From: Agriotes lineatus
Taxonomy: Eukaryota; Arthropoda; Insecta; Coleoptera; Elateridae
Assembly: GCA_940337035.1 (NCBI GenBank)
Contig: CALNHX010005829.1
Location: forward strand, 1 to 64,000
Reading direction: 5' to 3'
DNA: 64,000 nt
A program made the translations under genes and the position numbers. This document shows positions 21,636-32,105 of this stretch, one piece after another (within the stretch, counting starts at the first letter, position 1; each line of letters opens with the position of its first letter). The notes beneath the pieces were generated by a model, which saw only the letters and a list, made by a program, of their open reading frames with translations, searched no databases and was not told the origin of the DNA.

Positions 21636-22112
21636 TTCTTCTTCTTCTTCAATCAGCCATCAACTGTCCATTTTTGAACAAAGGCCTCCCTCTGAGTTCT
21701 CCAATATTCTCTTTCTTTTCCTTTATACATATCCATTTTGATCCTATTGTCTTTATGCTGTCATCTTTCAATCTACTTTGTGGACCGATTGATTTTCTGC
21801 ATTCCACGCATTCCATTCGATGACTTGTTTTGTTTTTCGATCTCGTAGGGTAATACCTAACATTGCTCCTTCCACCACTCTTTGTGTTGTTCGGAGTTTA
21901 CTTATAATGTTTTTATTTAGTGCCCTGGTTTCTGCGCCGGCGGCGTAAACAATAACCAGTTAGACACATTGATTATATACTTATATTCTCAGATGAAATT
22001 GAATTTTTGGATGTCTAAAAACAAAGTTCAGCTTTTTGAAGGCTGTCCAACCCAATCTTATTCTTTGCCCTGGTGGCGGCTCACTGGTTTTCTTTACTGC
22101 CCTAAATATAAG
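21636..22112 (-). pseudogene. RTE LINE reverse transcriptase C-terminal region, decayed
   Basis: Minus-strand translation in shifting frames gives the C-terminal RTE signatures, including LGWTAFKKLNFVF, TTQRVVEGAMLGI and LRDRKTKQVIEW, with several stops. The 3' end carries GGGAGGCCT near a GAAGAAGAAG tail, the usual form of RTE 3' ends in insects. Confidence 0.7.
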
Positions 22113-23053
22113 CAGTGTTTCCCAGGATTGATGTTACAAGAGGTGGGATGGACTAACAATTTTTGAATTTAATTTTAAACTTGTGGGATTAAGCCCTGCT
22201 TGATTTTAAATGAATTTTAAGAATATGTTCAATTTTCTAAAAACAATTCGGCCTTGACAGTGAAGCGAAAAGTATTTTCTTTTCAGGTAAACTACTCTTT
22301 TTGTTCATGATACCGCAAAATTTTACAAATAATTTATTTAGAATGAGAAATTATGCCCCTATACAAAATTTCAGGAAGATCTACCTACTTAATAATAGTA
22401 GGTATATTATTATACTAGTTTAACAAGAGGGCCTATTGTAGCACGAGTGATTTTGGGGCACGACGAGCGTAGCGAGGAGTGCTTCAATGGAGCGAGTGCT
22501 ACAATGCCTCTTATTAAACGAGTATAATATACTATTTTATCGACTTTGCAAAAAAAAACTTTTAATTTTGACATGTGACAATCTGCCAGTTATTTGAATT
22601 TTGAAACAAGTAGGCTGTGTCACTGTTTTTCATGTAAGAATAACAATGCAAAAACAGTGTTATAATAGACTCCATTGTAGCACTGTTTTATGTGTTATAA
22701 TAACCATATTGTGACATCAAAGTAGATAAATACAATTTATTTTGCTTAATTTAAAAAAATGGCGGTTTAATCTAAGTAGGTAGATCTTCCTGAAATTTGT
22801 ATAGGGCCATCATTTATAATTCTAAACAAGTGTTCTTGGTAAAATTTTGCCGTATCATAAAGAAAAAGAGTAGTTTACCTGAAAAGAAAATAGTTTTTCC
22901 TTCACTGTCAAGGCCGACTAGTTTTAAAAAAACTGAAAATATTCTTAAATTTTTTTGCAAACCAAGCAAGGGCTTAATACCACAAGCTTAAAATAAAATT
23001 CAAACATTTTTAGTCCATCGCACCTCTTGTAGCATCGATCCAGGGACACACTG
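22113..23053. mobile_element. Long-inverted-repeat (hAT-like) non-autonomous element
   Basis: Arms of about 290 bp (22113-22400 and 22770-23053) are imperfect reverse complements, starting CAGTGTTTCCCAGG and, on the other strand, CAGTGTGTCCCTGG. Such CAGTG starts are typical of hAT ends. It interrupts the RTE LINE; flanking TGTGTATA and TGCTTATA (minus strand) may be a diverged 8-bp target duplication. The loop contains a smaller palindrome (22400-22555). Confidence 0.65.
22400..22555. repeat. Palindromic MITE, AATAGTATAT family (copy 1)
   Basis: Imperfect palindrome centred near 22473 with CGACGAGCGTAGCGAGG at the centre and TATAATATACTATTTTA at the right end. It lies in the loop of the long-inverted-repeat element. 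Confidence 0.6.
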
Positions 23054-23292
23054 TATACTAGGGATGGGCGCGTGACGTGAAAACAGTCGTGTCACGTCGT
23101 GTCACGGCGTGTCACGTCGTGAACGTGACTAATATTTGAAAATCGTGACGTGAACGTGAGTGAACGTGAGTGAACGTGAGTGAACATTTCCAAGGCGTGA
23201 TTCACGTTTCACGTTAATTTCACGTTAAATATTTAGTAACGAATTAAAAACTGCAGGGTGCAGCAACTTTTAAATTCATTAAATCACAAATT

Positions 23293-23764
23293 GTGCCAAA
23301 CAAGTTACATTATGTGGCTTTATTTTTAGATCCTAATTATAAATCCTTAAAGTTCATATCTTCACATAAAAGGGAAGATTATAATGCAAATAAAACTATA
23401 GATGATAATGATGAAATACATAGAAAACGACTCAAAACTGGTACATCAGCATCAGATTCTTATATTTCTACACTTAGAGATAGCTCTGACGATGACACAT
23501 GTAATTAGGATGATGTCGAAACAAAACTAAATTAGTATGTTAAATTAAAATTCGGAAATGTAGATGACATTTTAGGATTTTGGAAAAACAGTGTAAATAC
23601 GCCACTGTTAAAAAACTTGAGAAATTTTAAACATACCCGCAAGTTCCGCTACTAGCGAAAGAGAATTTTCTACAGCTGGGCGAATTTTAGAAGAGCGCAG
23701 AATTCGACGTAACGCTGAAAATGTTGATTACATATTATTTTTAAATCAACATTTTAATGTGTAG
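23293..23764 (+). pseudogene. hAT transposase C-terminal remnant
   Basis: The first part has LDPNYKSLKF (ending at 23508); after stops, another stretch (DDILGFWKN) leads to the hAT dimerisation signature IPASSATSEREFSTAG at 23633-23680, and the frame ends at 23764. The catalytic upstream half is absent, so it cannot be active. Confidence 0.8.
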
Positions 23765-24057
23765 ATGAACTTATTATTCTAATAAAAGTAATGGTTTGTT
23801 TTTTATACTCGGCTAACGCTGAAAATGTTAATTACTTTTTATTATTAAGCCAAAAATGTATTGTGTAGATGTGTAGATGATATTTTTAAACCAATTTATT
23901 GTGTACTTGTGTAGATGAACTTATTATTCTAATAAAAGTAATGTTTTTTTTGTATACTCGCTTTAACGCTGAAAATGTTGATCCTTGTACGTAAAAGTAC
24001 TTTCAAACCTACGAATTAAAAGTGTTGCCTAGCAACATATACCTTCTGTACTCATAC

Positions 24058-24848
24058 CACAAAGCAACCACTAATAGAGGAGTTTCTTAAATGCACCTGT
24101 CAAATAATTGTTAGGGACTGGCCCACCCGTCGTAGGGCGCTAGTGTCGCCACTCGGCAAGGTTGTGAACCAAATTATAATTAATGATGGGTCGGTACGTG
24201 AAGAAGTGTTGTTTCAAATAGTGTTGATTTAGTGTAGGAGACACAAATTCCCCAACGGCATAGAAAAACCTACTAATAGAAGCGTTTTCTGAATGCATCT
24301 GTCAAATCAAATAATTGTTAGAGATTGGCCCACCCGTCAGGAGGCGCTGGTGTCACCTGTCCGCTTTTTGAAAAGTGCGTAAATAGTATACTCATACGTC
24401 AAACTGACACCGACAAATCATTTAAAATGCGTGAAAAGCATTTTGAACCAAAGTAAATTGTTGCAATTGAGCACGACTATTGTAAGATTGACAATACTTA
24501 TTAAACAATATTGCTATTTAAATTACTTAAAATATATTTGTTATTCGCAAATATTTTGTTTGAATTTTCCATAATTATTGTAAATTTCAGAACCTATAAA
24601 GATTTTGCATATTCCGATTTATGTGGTTCAAAACTGTAAAATCGAGATTCTGATAAGGCAAATTATGTATATGCAAAATTTGTATTGGTGTTGACGGTAT
24701 ATCCTTGATTAATCCAAATATCGTAGTAATGGTGTATTTAAATTTTGCCGCCTTGCCTGAATAGTTTCTGGCCCACCCGTTGTAGGGCGCTGAAACTTTT
24801 ATTCAAGCTTACTGTTTGAGAAATCGCTCTATTAGTGGTTGCTTTGTG
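24058..24848. mobile_element. MITE with CACAAAGCAACC ends, nested in the hAT element
   Basis: 791 bp with inverted ends CACAAAGCAACCACTAATAG and an 8-bp duplication ACTCATAC (24050-24057, 24849-24856). Inside, a block with CTGGCCCACCCGTC and GGCGCT is repeated directly twice with a third partial copy (about 24118, 24327, 24769). No ORF. Confidence 0.75.
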
Positions 24849-25284
24849 ACTCATACCAATAAGGGAAACGTCAATTCCAATGGCACTTTTAGTATTAAAA
24901 GTAATGTCTTTGAAGACAGCTGCAAGAAATATATTTGCGAGAAATCAGTATTTATCCCTTGTCGAAGTTATTATAGTCAATTTTCATTTTTCTCTTTTTA
25001 TGTCAACTATTCTGATTGTAACATATCACGTAAATTATGTCAGGTGCAAAACATATTTTTAGTTCTCTTTAGGGTTTTTCCATTGGTTTTAAATTTGAAC
25101 ATTCTGTTCTATCTGAATTTAAATTTTGAAATAAAAGCTGCGTGTCACGTCGTGAGTGGCGTGTCACGCCGTGAACCTGAGTGAACGTGAGCGTGAACGT
25201 GCGTGAACGTGACTGTTTAAAGCAAGCGTGAAACGTGCGTGACGTGAGCGAAAATTCACTCACGCGCCCATCTCTGCTGTATAC

Positions 25285-25790
25285 ACATTGCCTATTTCTA
25301 TAGCATTTCTATTTATTGTTACTTGTTCTTCGTCGTTTTGTTCATATTGTTGTTGTGGATGCTACGATATAATTTTAGCTTTATTCAAGTTCATTTTCAG
25401 ACCTCTTTCCAATGCTTTTTCACTTAGATCTTTAAGGGTGATATCATGTGCAAAACGGATGTTGTTCGGCACAATTCCGTCGATATTTACGCTCTTATCT
25501 TCTGAATTCAGTTTCTTGAAAATGTTTTGTACTGCCGCTGTGAATAGTTGTAGAGAGATTACATCTCCCTGCCTGATTCCTCAGCTAATTTTAATTTGAT
25601 TAGTATTTACATCGGCGCGCAGTTTAATTGTAAATGTAGCTTGGTCATATTTGTGGCTGATAAGATTCGCGTATGTGGAATCAATTCGGCTGTTACCAAA
25701 TGCTTTCGGTATAGCCCATATCTCGATAGAAAATTGTACCTGGTTATTTCAAATACCATGAAATAGTACATTATCATCTGAGGTTACTGC
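25285..25790 (-). pseudogene. RTE LINE reverse transcriptase core, decayed
   Basis: Minus-strand translation gives AIPKAFGNSRIDSTYANL, then GIRQGDVISLQLFTAAV, then FAHDI in place of the catalytic FADD. The chain ends at EIGNVYT where the younger insertions begin. The upstream endonuclease is not found. Confidence 0.72.
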
Positions 25791-26258
25791 GAACTAGTAT
25801 CTGCAACTTTTCCTGTTCTAACTTTATTCTTCCAGCTTTCGTGCAGAAAGTACTCAGTGTCCGCGCTCTAATACTAATCATACTATGATAGGCTAAAACA
25901 GAGATATATCAATTAATATTACTAAATCTCATGAAAAATGCGGAAACGTAGGAAAAATAATATGTAACACACGTGTGGAAAGGCAATTAAATAGCCAAAT
26001 AGTCAAATTATAATGCCTACTATAAATTGTTTTCCATTTTAAATTAAATAAAACAATAGCATTATAACCTATTTCCACAAACAAGGTGGGTATCTTTTCT
26101 AATTGTAATATTACACAGCTACATTCACCTAAGGTCAAGTACTTGCCGTACATTTATCTTTATTTTAAAATTTTATAAATTATATTCTCAATTTCTTACA
26201 AGAAATGTAGTCAATTTAACGGGATTGCAATACTTCCTAATTACCTAAATCTATCATA
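25791..26258. other. No gene recognised
   Basis: AT-rich; a 74-codon minus-strand ORF (25929-26153) has no recognisable features. Confidence 0.4.
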
Positions 26259-26444
26259 CGTCTAGAAAGTATCCGGAATTTTATAGTTTTAAGAAATGTC
26301 ATGAAACTTCCTTTTAGAAATTCAAGGGCTTCTAAAATTTTGTGTGCGTATTATCAGGGTGGAATATCATTGATAAAACAGAAGATAGGCACTTTAATAA
26401 ATCTATGTTTACTTAATTAATTTTTCCTGATACTTTCTAGACGT
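26259..26444. mobile_element. Short mariner-type MITE
   Basis: 186 bp bounded by CGTCTAGAAAGTATC and its reverse complement GATACTTTCTAGACG, each flanked by TA (26257-26258, 26445-26446), the Tc1/mariner target. No ORF. Confidence 0.6.
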
Positions 26445-27883
26445 AATATATATTCTTTAACTAACTTGTACAACCGACATTTTAGTTTTGGTTATTTCTT
26501 AACTGGTTAAAACTAGAATTGACTAAATTCCAGTTGATTTCCAACAAATTTTACAAATAGCTTTAGACACTAATCAAGGTTTAATAATTGGATATTATTA
26601 CCGCGATTACCTAACCAAACTTGAGTAGTCATTTGGTAGAAATGATTACTTATGCTTATTTAAGCAGAGCACGTGGTGTAATTACGTTGACAATCGTAAT
26701 ATTTTATTTTGAGCTGCTTAGAGTCGTTTCTTTTCGTCCACTTTTGAAATAAAAGTCGTTTTGTAATTGACTACCTTTGAGATACCTTGCAAGAAAGCTC
26801 TTAGGTATTATACGAATTCAACGTCAAGTAGAACTGTTTAAATTAATAGCTGTTTAAGTGAAAAAAATCATTAAATATATAAAGTGTTTTCATTAGAATA
26901 TTAGTTAGCATCAATTAAATTAATTGTTATACATAGTGCTTCAAGCATAGGTGTTGCAAACATGAATAGTTTTTATGAACATGGGTTCGACGTTGCGTAT
27001 TTACTGAGACGCGCAATAGAAAAACGGGTTTTATTTCATTAAAAGAATACAAAAATAGTAAATATGAAATTATACTAAATTAAGTAACGATGTAAACAAT
27101 TTGGTATAAAATCAAAGGGGTGCTTTGACGTCAATTTGACGCATTTGTCCTTTAATGGGATACAGACACAGATGGCTTCTTCCTTTTTTAATTGTTTAGT
27201 AAATTAATTATTGTCAACTTGGCATTACTTTTCTATTGACATATTCTTAAACGTTCCAGAAAGAAATATTAGAAGACATCTTATTATATTACTATATAGT
27301 ATACCGTGCGATCTATAAAAAAGGCCGCAGCTGATAGCCCTTTATTTAAAGATTTTGAACCCAATAAACTATATATATTATTAAATGGTACAATTGAACC
27401 CAGATTTTGACCATATCAGTTTGTAGATTACGGTCAACTGTTTCAACTATCAATATTCAACTTCTTTTATTTTAAATACAACACCCTGTATATTTTTGTA
27501 TATTTTGATAAAATTTTAAATTCTCTGTCATTTGGTATAACATAAGTTAGAGGTTTTGTTAAAAACACTACCAAAAAAAAAACTAAATATGTATCAAATT
27601 TAGATGTCCATGGAATTTCGAATTTAAATCTAGAAGTCTTAGAAATCAAAAGTAAACAAATAACAACCTTTGCTGAAGATCGGTTTTATTAAGTCGATCA
27701 TTGATGAATTATTCTTTCCTCATTTCGGCATTATAAGCAATTAAAATTTATTTAACAAAAATGAAAATCGTTGTAAATTGAAATTATGAAGGAATTAACC
27801 TTAAAAACTAGTAATTAAAACTGGTTACTAAGAAAACCAGAGAATGTAACAGAAATTAAACACAAAAACATACTTTTAGTAGT
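26445..27883. other. AT-rich DNA without recognised genes
   Basis: No supported gene, RNA or repeat. The longest ORF (27467-27649, minus) is featureless. Confidence 0.4.
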
Positions 27884-28100
27884 TCACAAAAATCGCTCAA
27901 GTATATTATGGTCGATACAGTGTTGACACCTTCCTTTTACACTTTCTACTGAGTTCAGTAGCATATCAGCTGGAGTATAGTTTTGCGCCTCTCTTATACG
28001 ATTTTTTAACACTTCAGTATCATCGGGCACCGTGACGAAAATGTGATCTTTAAAATAGCTCCTGAGAAAAAATCGAAAGAATATAGATCCTGAAAAGTCT
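27884..28100 (-). pseudogene. Transposase C-terminal relic (mariner-like family)
   Basis: The end of a minus-strand ORF reads VPDDTEVLKNRIREAQN then GRCQHCIDHNILERFL, like the C-terminus of mariner/IS630-type transposases of arthropods, where a short RIRE helix is followed by RCxxCI. The N-terminal part of the ORF up to 28267 is not recognised. A relic at 46980-47230 seems to belong to the same family. Confidence 0.5.
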
Positions 28101-28307
28101 TCGGTTTGGTATATTTCTCTCAGAAAATCGTAAGCGATACATTCGTAACGTTGCAGCACTGTGAATTCATTAGAAATTTGTAGCATATCAACTCTTTCAT
28201 TAATTTCTACCATTATTAACGAAGCCTGACGTATAAACGCGTTTAATGATCGACTTAATAAAAACAATCGGCAGCAAAGATTCTTCTTTGTTTACTTCTG
28301 TTTTCTA

Positions 28308-28478
28308 ACGACCGGTCTTATAAACGTCACTAATCTGACGTGAACTTTAAATCGCTGTTAAAATAAACAAAAGCTCATCAAAACGTTGGCGCTTATAACA
28401 TATTATTCATTAGCACACAAATTTTTATGCGCTTTTGTTTATTTTAACAGCGAATCAAAGTTAACGTCAGATTAGTGG
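28308..28478. mobile_element. Palindromic MITE (CCGGTCTTATAAA family), copy 1, left part
   Basis: Starts ACGACCGGTCTTATAAACG and folds on itself around a central AT-rich region (CGCTGTTAAAATAAACAAAA on both arms). It ends in ATTAGTGG, where the BEL element is inserted; its right end CCTTTATAAGACCGGCCG resumes at 34985. Confidence 0.75.
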
Positions 28479-28752
28479 TGTATCTGTCTCCAGGGCAATT
28501 AATATCTAAATTAATTCTACCTAAACTCGTCTTAGGTTCATCTCCTCGCAATGTGGGCCACCGACTCAACATTTAGGGGTGCCAGGAGAGGGGACAGTAA
28601 GCCCCATAACTGGACGTTCCACCAACAGTGGGTAAACTTACCGCTAGGTAGAATTACAAACTACACTAAATTTATGTACAGCTATTTACTTGTATTAAGA
28701 ATTACTAATGAAATAAACTAAACTAATATGATTAAAAGCTAAATACCAAACA
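28479..28752 (-). repeat. 3' LTR of the BEL element, internally deleted
   Basis: 274 bp against 469 bp in the 5' LTR. About 195 bp are missing between CTACCTAAAC and TCGTCTTAGG. The rest aligns with a modest number of substitutions, so the copy is older than the Gmr1-type element. Confidence 0.85.
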
Positions 28753-28799
28753 TTCCGCCCACCAAAAAGGCCATGCATTTTTCTATCCGAGATCGGTGA

Positions 28800-29087
28800 T
28801 GGTTACTGGGAGGGAAAAGGGCATAATTTAACCACCGGGCGCTGAAAGCTACCACTGGTCGTTTTAACCGTGGCTACTCGCACCACTCCATCCATACCAG
28901 GATGCACATTTTCCACCCTGCCGATACGCCACTGCAGAGCCGGAGCGGAATTGTCTTTAATCAGAACTACTATCCCCGGTTCCAGGTTTTTGGTGGGATT
29001 TAACCACTTCGAACGCTGTTGGAGTGTTTGTAAATACTCCGAATGCCATCGCCGCCAAAAATCCTAGTGCATGCGTTGGAGCAATTG
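28800..29087 (-). pseudogene. DUF5641-like C-terminal domain of BEL pol
   Basis: The minus strand, in a frame shifted from the integrase ORF, reads NPTKNLEPGIVVLIKDN, then WRIGRVENVHPGMDGVVRV, the C-terminal domain found in BEL/Pao pol proteins. A frameshift separates it from the integrase. Confidence 0.7.
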
Positions 29088-30284
29088 CTATCGATCCAGA
29101 CGATTGATTTTTAGATTGGCTAGATCTTCGTCTGGGACAGCGGAAAGATTGTTGGGGTCTGTACTAAGCGAACACAGGAGTCGAGAATTTAATATAGCTT
29201 CGATCTGTACGAGTACCGTGAGAAATTCCTCGTAGGTCAGAATTTGATCGCCTATCACTCTAACCAGATGGGACTTCACTGACTTGATTCCTGCTTCCCA
29301 GACCCCTTCCATGTGAGGGGCCGAAGGGGGGTTAAATGACCAGGAAATGTTTTTATACTCGACCGCGTCCTTAATGAATTTAATAAGTTTTCCATTGGCA
29401 CCGATAAAATTAGTTTCGCAATCACTAAAAATGGAGGAACAACGGCCCCGCCGAGCGACGAACCTGCGCAACGCTGCCAGACATGCATCGGTTGATAATT
29501 CCGAAATTAATTCTAGATGCAGGCATTTAGTAGCAAAACATACAAACAAACATATGTAAGCCTTTTGCGGCGCAAGACCCCGACGTCTACCTAACCTGAT
29601 GTGATATGGGCCACCCATATCAACTCCTACGACTGCGAATGGTTTAATTTGGGTAATCCGGTTAGCGGAAAGATTCCCCATTGGAGGTGTGACCGATCGA
29701 GGGTTAACACGAAAACAGCGATTGCATTTCGGAACACAACGACGAATTGCGCTTTTAGCAGCTATGATCCAAACCTGTTGCCTAAATAAATAAAGTAACG
29801 TCTGAGGTCCGGAATGGAAATAATCTTCGTGGAATTGACTTATAATCAGCTCGGTCAGCTTGGGCAATAGAAAAGGGTGTTTACTGCCATAGGAGATATT
29901 AGCATGAGCTAAACGACCTCCCACCCTGACAATTCCTTCGCAATCAAGAAATGGAGCGAGTGTTCTAATTGGCTTGGAGCATTGCTGATTTGAATTCAAT
30001 CTTCGAATATCATCACGAAAAGATATGTGCTGAACATGTTTAATTAATAGATTTAGGGCCCTTTGTTGTTCACCTACAGTGATGGACCCGAATCGCCGTG
30101 TAGTAGAGTTGCGGCAGTTGTGCACGAACCGCATGCAATAGGAAATGATCCTTTTTATTTTCCGTAACGATGAAAATCGAGACAATAATTGATCGCAATT
30201 AAATGGATTAAATGGCTCATCGTTCACGGTTGTTGCCATCAACACAAGTTTGCGTTCTTTGCTTAAAACTGATTCCATGTCCAA
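29088..30284 (-). pseudogene. BEL/Pao integrase
   Basis: 398-codon frame. It opens with the RNase H-integrase connector, then the zinc-binding region (HPFLLP, FHEDYFHSG, CVPKCNRC), and the core with VGVDMGGPY, FSDCETNFIG and PHMEGVWEAG carrying the D, D and E positions. In SDCETNF the usual NG after the aspartate is changed. The frame ends at KINRLDR with a stop, before the C-terminal domain. It would insert element cDNA into the genome if intact. Confidence 0.82.
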
Positions 30285-30494
30285 GGAGTTTTGATCGTTT
30301 AGGGTAGGCCATTCGTCAGAGTTTTTTGAAAGCCAAGAAGAGCCGCTCCACCATAAGGGGTGGTTCAGTAATTCCCGAGGAAGAATTCCCCTGGATGCGC
30401 AATCCGCGGGATTATCAGCGGAAGGAACATGGCGCCAAGAAGATGCTGGTACGCGTTCTTGAATGCAGCTAACTCGATTGCTAACAAATGTTTT

Positions 30495-30848
30495 TCACCG
30501 ATGCGGAGACGAATGAGGCCAAAATAAAACTATCGTAGAATCAGTCCACGCATAAATTGCGGCAAAGCTAACAAACGACGAGTTGGACGAGCAAATAAAA
30601 GAAATTAGTTTGGTTAACAATTGCGACCCACATAATTCCAATTGAAGAATTGGTCGCCGTTGTAAGGGGGCAACTTTGGTTTTAGCCATCATAAACCTCA
30701 CTACTGATTCATTCGGACCGATTACAAATCGAAGGTACACTATCGCGGCAAAACCGGCCTTTGAACTGTCAGAAAACCCGTGCAATTCACAGTTGACATA
30801 ATTCGCAGGAATTAATTGGCGATGAATTTTGATATGAGCTATGTCCAC
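30495..30848 (-). pseudogene. BEL/Pao RNase H segment
   Basis: ELHGFSDSSKAGFAAIVYL carries the first RNase H aspartate, then LELCGSQLL and WTDSTIVLFW supply the Glu and second Asp motifs. It overlaps the preceding RT frame at 30839-30848, where roughly the second half of RT, with its YxDD box, is deleted. A frameshift after 30495 separates it from the integrase ORF; the intervening 210 bp still encode SSWRHVPSADNPADCASRGI in another frame. Confidence 0.78.
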
Positions 30849-31229
30849 TGTTGCTCGTTATCAGCTAATTGAATAAGGGTTCTAATTGCAAGAAACGGCG
30901 ATGAAGTAACTCTATATGCGACCCTATTCAAGATATACTCTTTTACAGGCTGATCTATGGAAAAGCGCCATAGAATACGTTGGAAATCACAGTCTGTAGT
31001 CGAGACGATTATTTGGCGAAACATGTGCTTAATGTCGCTAGTTATTACTACCTTATGAGTGCGAAAGTTTAATAACACGGAGACTATGTCTTGCTGTAAC
31101 TTTGGCCCAGCATACAATGTGTCATTTAGCGATAAGCCATTTGAAGCTCTCGAACTGGCATAAAAAACTACACGAAATTTTGAATTCGTCAGACAATGAT
31201 GTGGAATGTAATAACATTTTTGCACCTGC
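30839..31229 (-). pseudogene. BEL/Pao RT N-terminal half, catalytic centre deleted
   Basis: CYYIPHHCLTNSKFRVVFYA, LNDTLYAGP and TSDIKHMFRQI are BEL-type RT fingers, including the first catalytic Asp in SDIKHMF. The frame stops at LADNEQQWT, where the palm containing YxDD should follow. The part before PQVQKCYY comes from the inserted MITE. Confidence 0.78.
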
Positions 31230-31846
31230 GGGACTAAAGTTGGCACTTTAGCCACTTATTTCAGGGACTAAAGTAGCTCATTTAATCCCTAGGGACAGAA
31301 GTAATTATTTTAGCCTCTAGGGACTAAAGTAAAAATGCTACCGTATCTATGGTAAATTTATGTACACAGCATTCTTAATAAAATTTGTATTTAAAATTAA
31401 TCAGTTGGCAGTACTGAAGTGCATTGTCAGTCTATGTTAAATTCGAGGTTAGTAGGTTAGGTTTTGTTTGTCATTTGACACACACTGGCGCAAAACTTAA
31501 CCTGCAAATCACGAATTTCACACAGACTGACAATACACTTCAGTACTGCCAACTGATTCGGGCTATCCAGGGCCTGCTGCAATTCAGTTTTTAAAAAATC
31601 ACTCTTTACACAACATTCTTAATAAAATTCGTATTTGTCAGTTTCCAAATTGACAGATTTAAAAATTTTCAAATATTTGATGATAATGTTCCCAAAAGTG
31701 CAAAAAATAGCGTATACCACACGGAACTAAAGTGCCTAAATCCCTTGAGTGATTATTTACCTCAGGCCCTACGGGCCCTCAGGAAATGGTATTCACTCGC
31801 GGGATTTAATGATGCACTTTAGTCCCTCATGATATAATATACTATT
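31230..31846. mobile_element. MITE cluster inserted in BEL RT
   Basis: Bounded by GGGACTAAAGT at 31230 and its complement ACTTTAGTCCC ending 31826. The RT reading is interrupted here between GHMVLASADPRPD and QKCYYIPHH. At least two structures are inside: the hairpin at 31399-31558 and a palindrome at 31685-31846 of the AATAGTATAT family, centred on CCTCAGGCCCTACGGGCC. The exact boundaries and target duplication are uncertain. Confidence 0.6.
31399..31558. repeat. Hairpin MITE (GGTTAGGTTTTG family), copy a
   Basis: 160 bp with ends AATCAGTTGGCAGTACTGAA and the reverse complement. The central arms are AGGTTAGGTTTTG and CAAAACTTAACCT. Three related copies lie near 44.0, 52.3 and 63.8 kb. Confidence 0.75.
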
Positions 31847-32105
31847 ATCGGGACGAGGATCCGCCGATGCGAGGACCATATGCCCTGTATTAATGTATTC
31901 ATCCATAAAGTTGACGTATTGCCTTCTCAAAGAAGGATTGTGCATAAGGCGATTTTCGAGCAATTGCAGCCGCCTTAAGGCAATATCGCGCGAATTGGGA
32001 AATTTTGGGTTTTGCACCTTGAACGACAACGAAACGACATATCGACCAGTACTATTACGGGATACCGTAGATGAATATAACGACTCGCAAATGGCATCCG
32101 CGGCG
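31793..32105 (-). pseudogene. BEL pol start, fingers upstream of the MITE insertion
   Basis: Minus-strand frame (32029-31793) with SRDIALRRLQLLENRLMHN then YVNFMDEYINTGHM, the conserved BEL/Pao stretch just before the RT fingers. The sequence after DPRPD belongs to the inserted MITE. A frame break separates it from the gag-protease ORF. Confidence 0.72.

Larger units (their letters stand above)
23059..25276 (+). mobile_element. hAT transposon, internally deleted
   Basis: Termini TAGGGATGGGCGCGTGA and, reversed, CAGAGATGGGCGCGTGA are flanked by the 8-bp duplication CTGTATAC (23051-23058 and 25277-25284), which fits the hAT consensus nTnnnnAn. Both subterminal regions are packed with CGTGA-type words (GTGAACGTGA, GTCACGTCGTG), probably transposase binding sites. 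The interior keeps only the transposase C-terminus and a nested MITE. The target duplication overlaps the right end of the long-inverted-repeat element, so this insertion came later. Confidence 0.88.
21636..25790 (-). mobile_element. RTE-type LINE, split by two insertions
   Basis: Minus-strand pieces of one RTE LINE. 25285-25790 encodes RT with GIRQGDVIS and FAHDI (usually FADD). 21900-22112 encodes the following stretch (RIRLGWTAFKKLNFVF, then VYNQCV and GAETRALN), and 21636-21900 the C-terminus and 3' tail, ending in a GAA-type microsatellite (TTCTTCTTCTTC on the plus strand). The piece between is displaced by the inverted-repeat element (22113-23053) and the hAT element (23059-25276). Stops and the mutated FADD box show it is dead; the 5' part is missing. 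Confidence 0.75.

Noticed and set aside
24816..25184. 122-codon ORF in the hAT element
   Set aside because: It spans the MITE end and non-coding sequence and shows no transposase motif.
25288..25599. 103-codon plus-strand ORF
   Set aside because: Antisense shadow of the RTE reverse transcriptase, which is recognisable on the minus strand.
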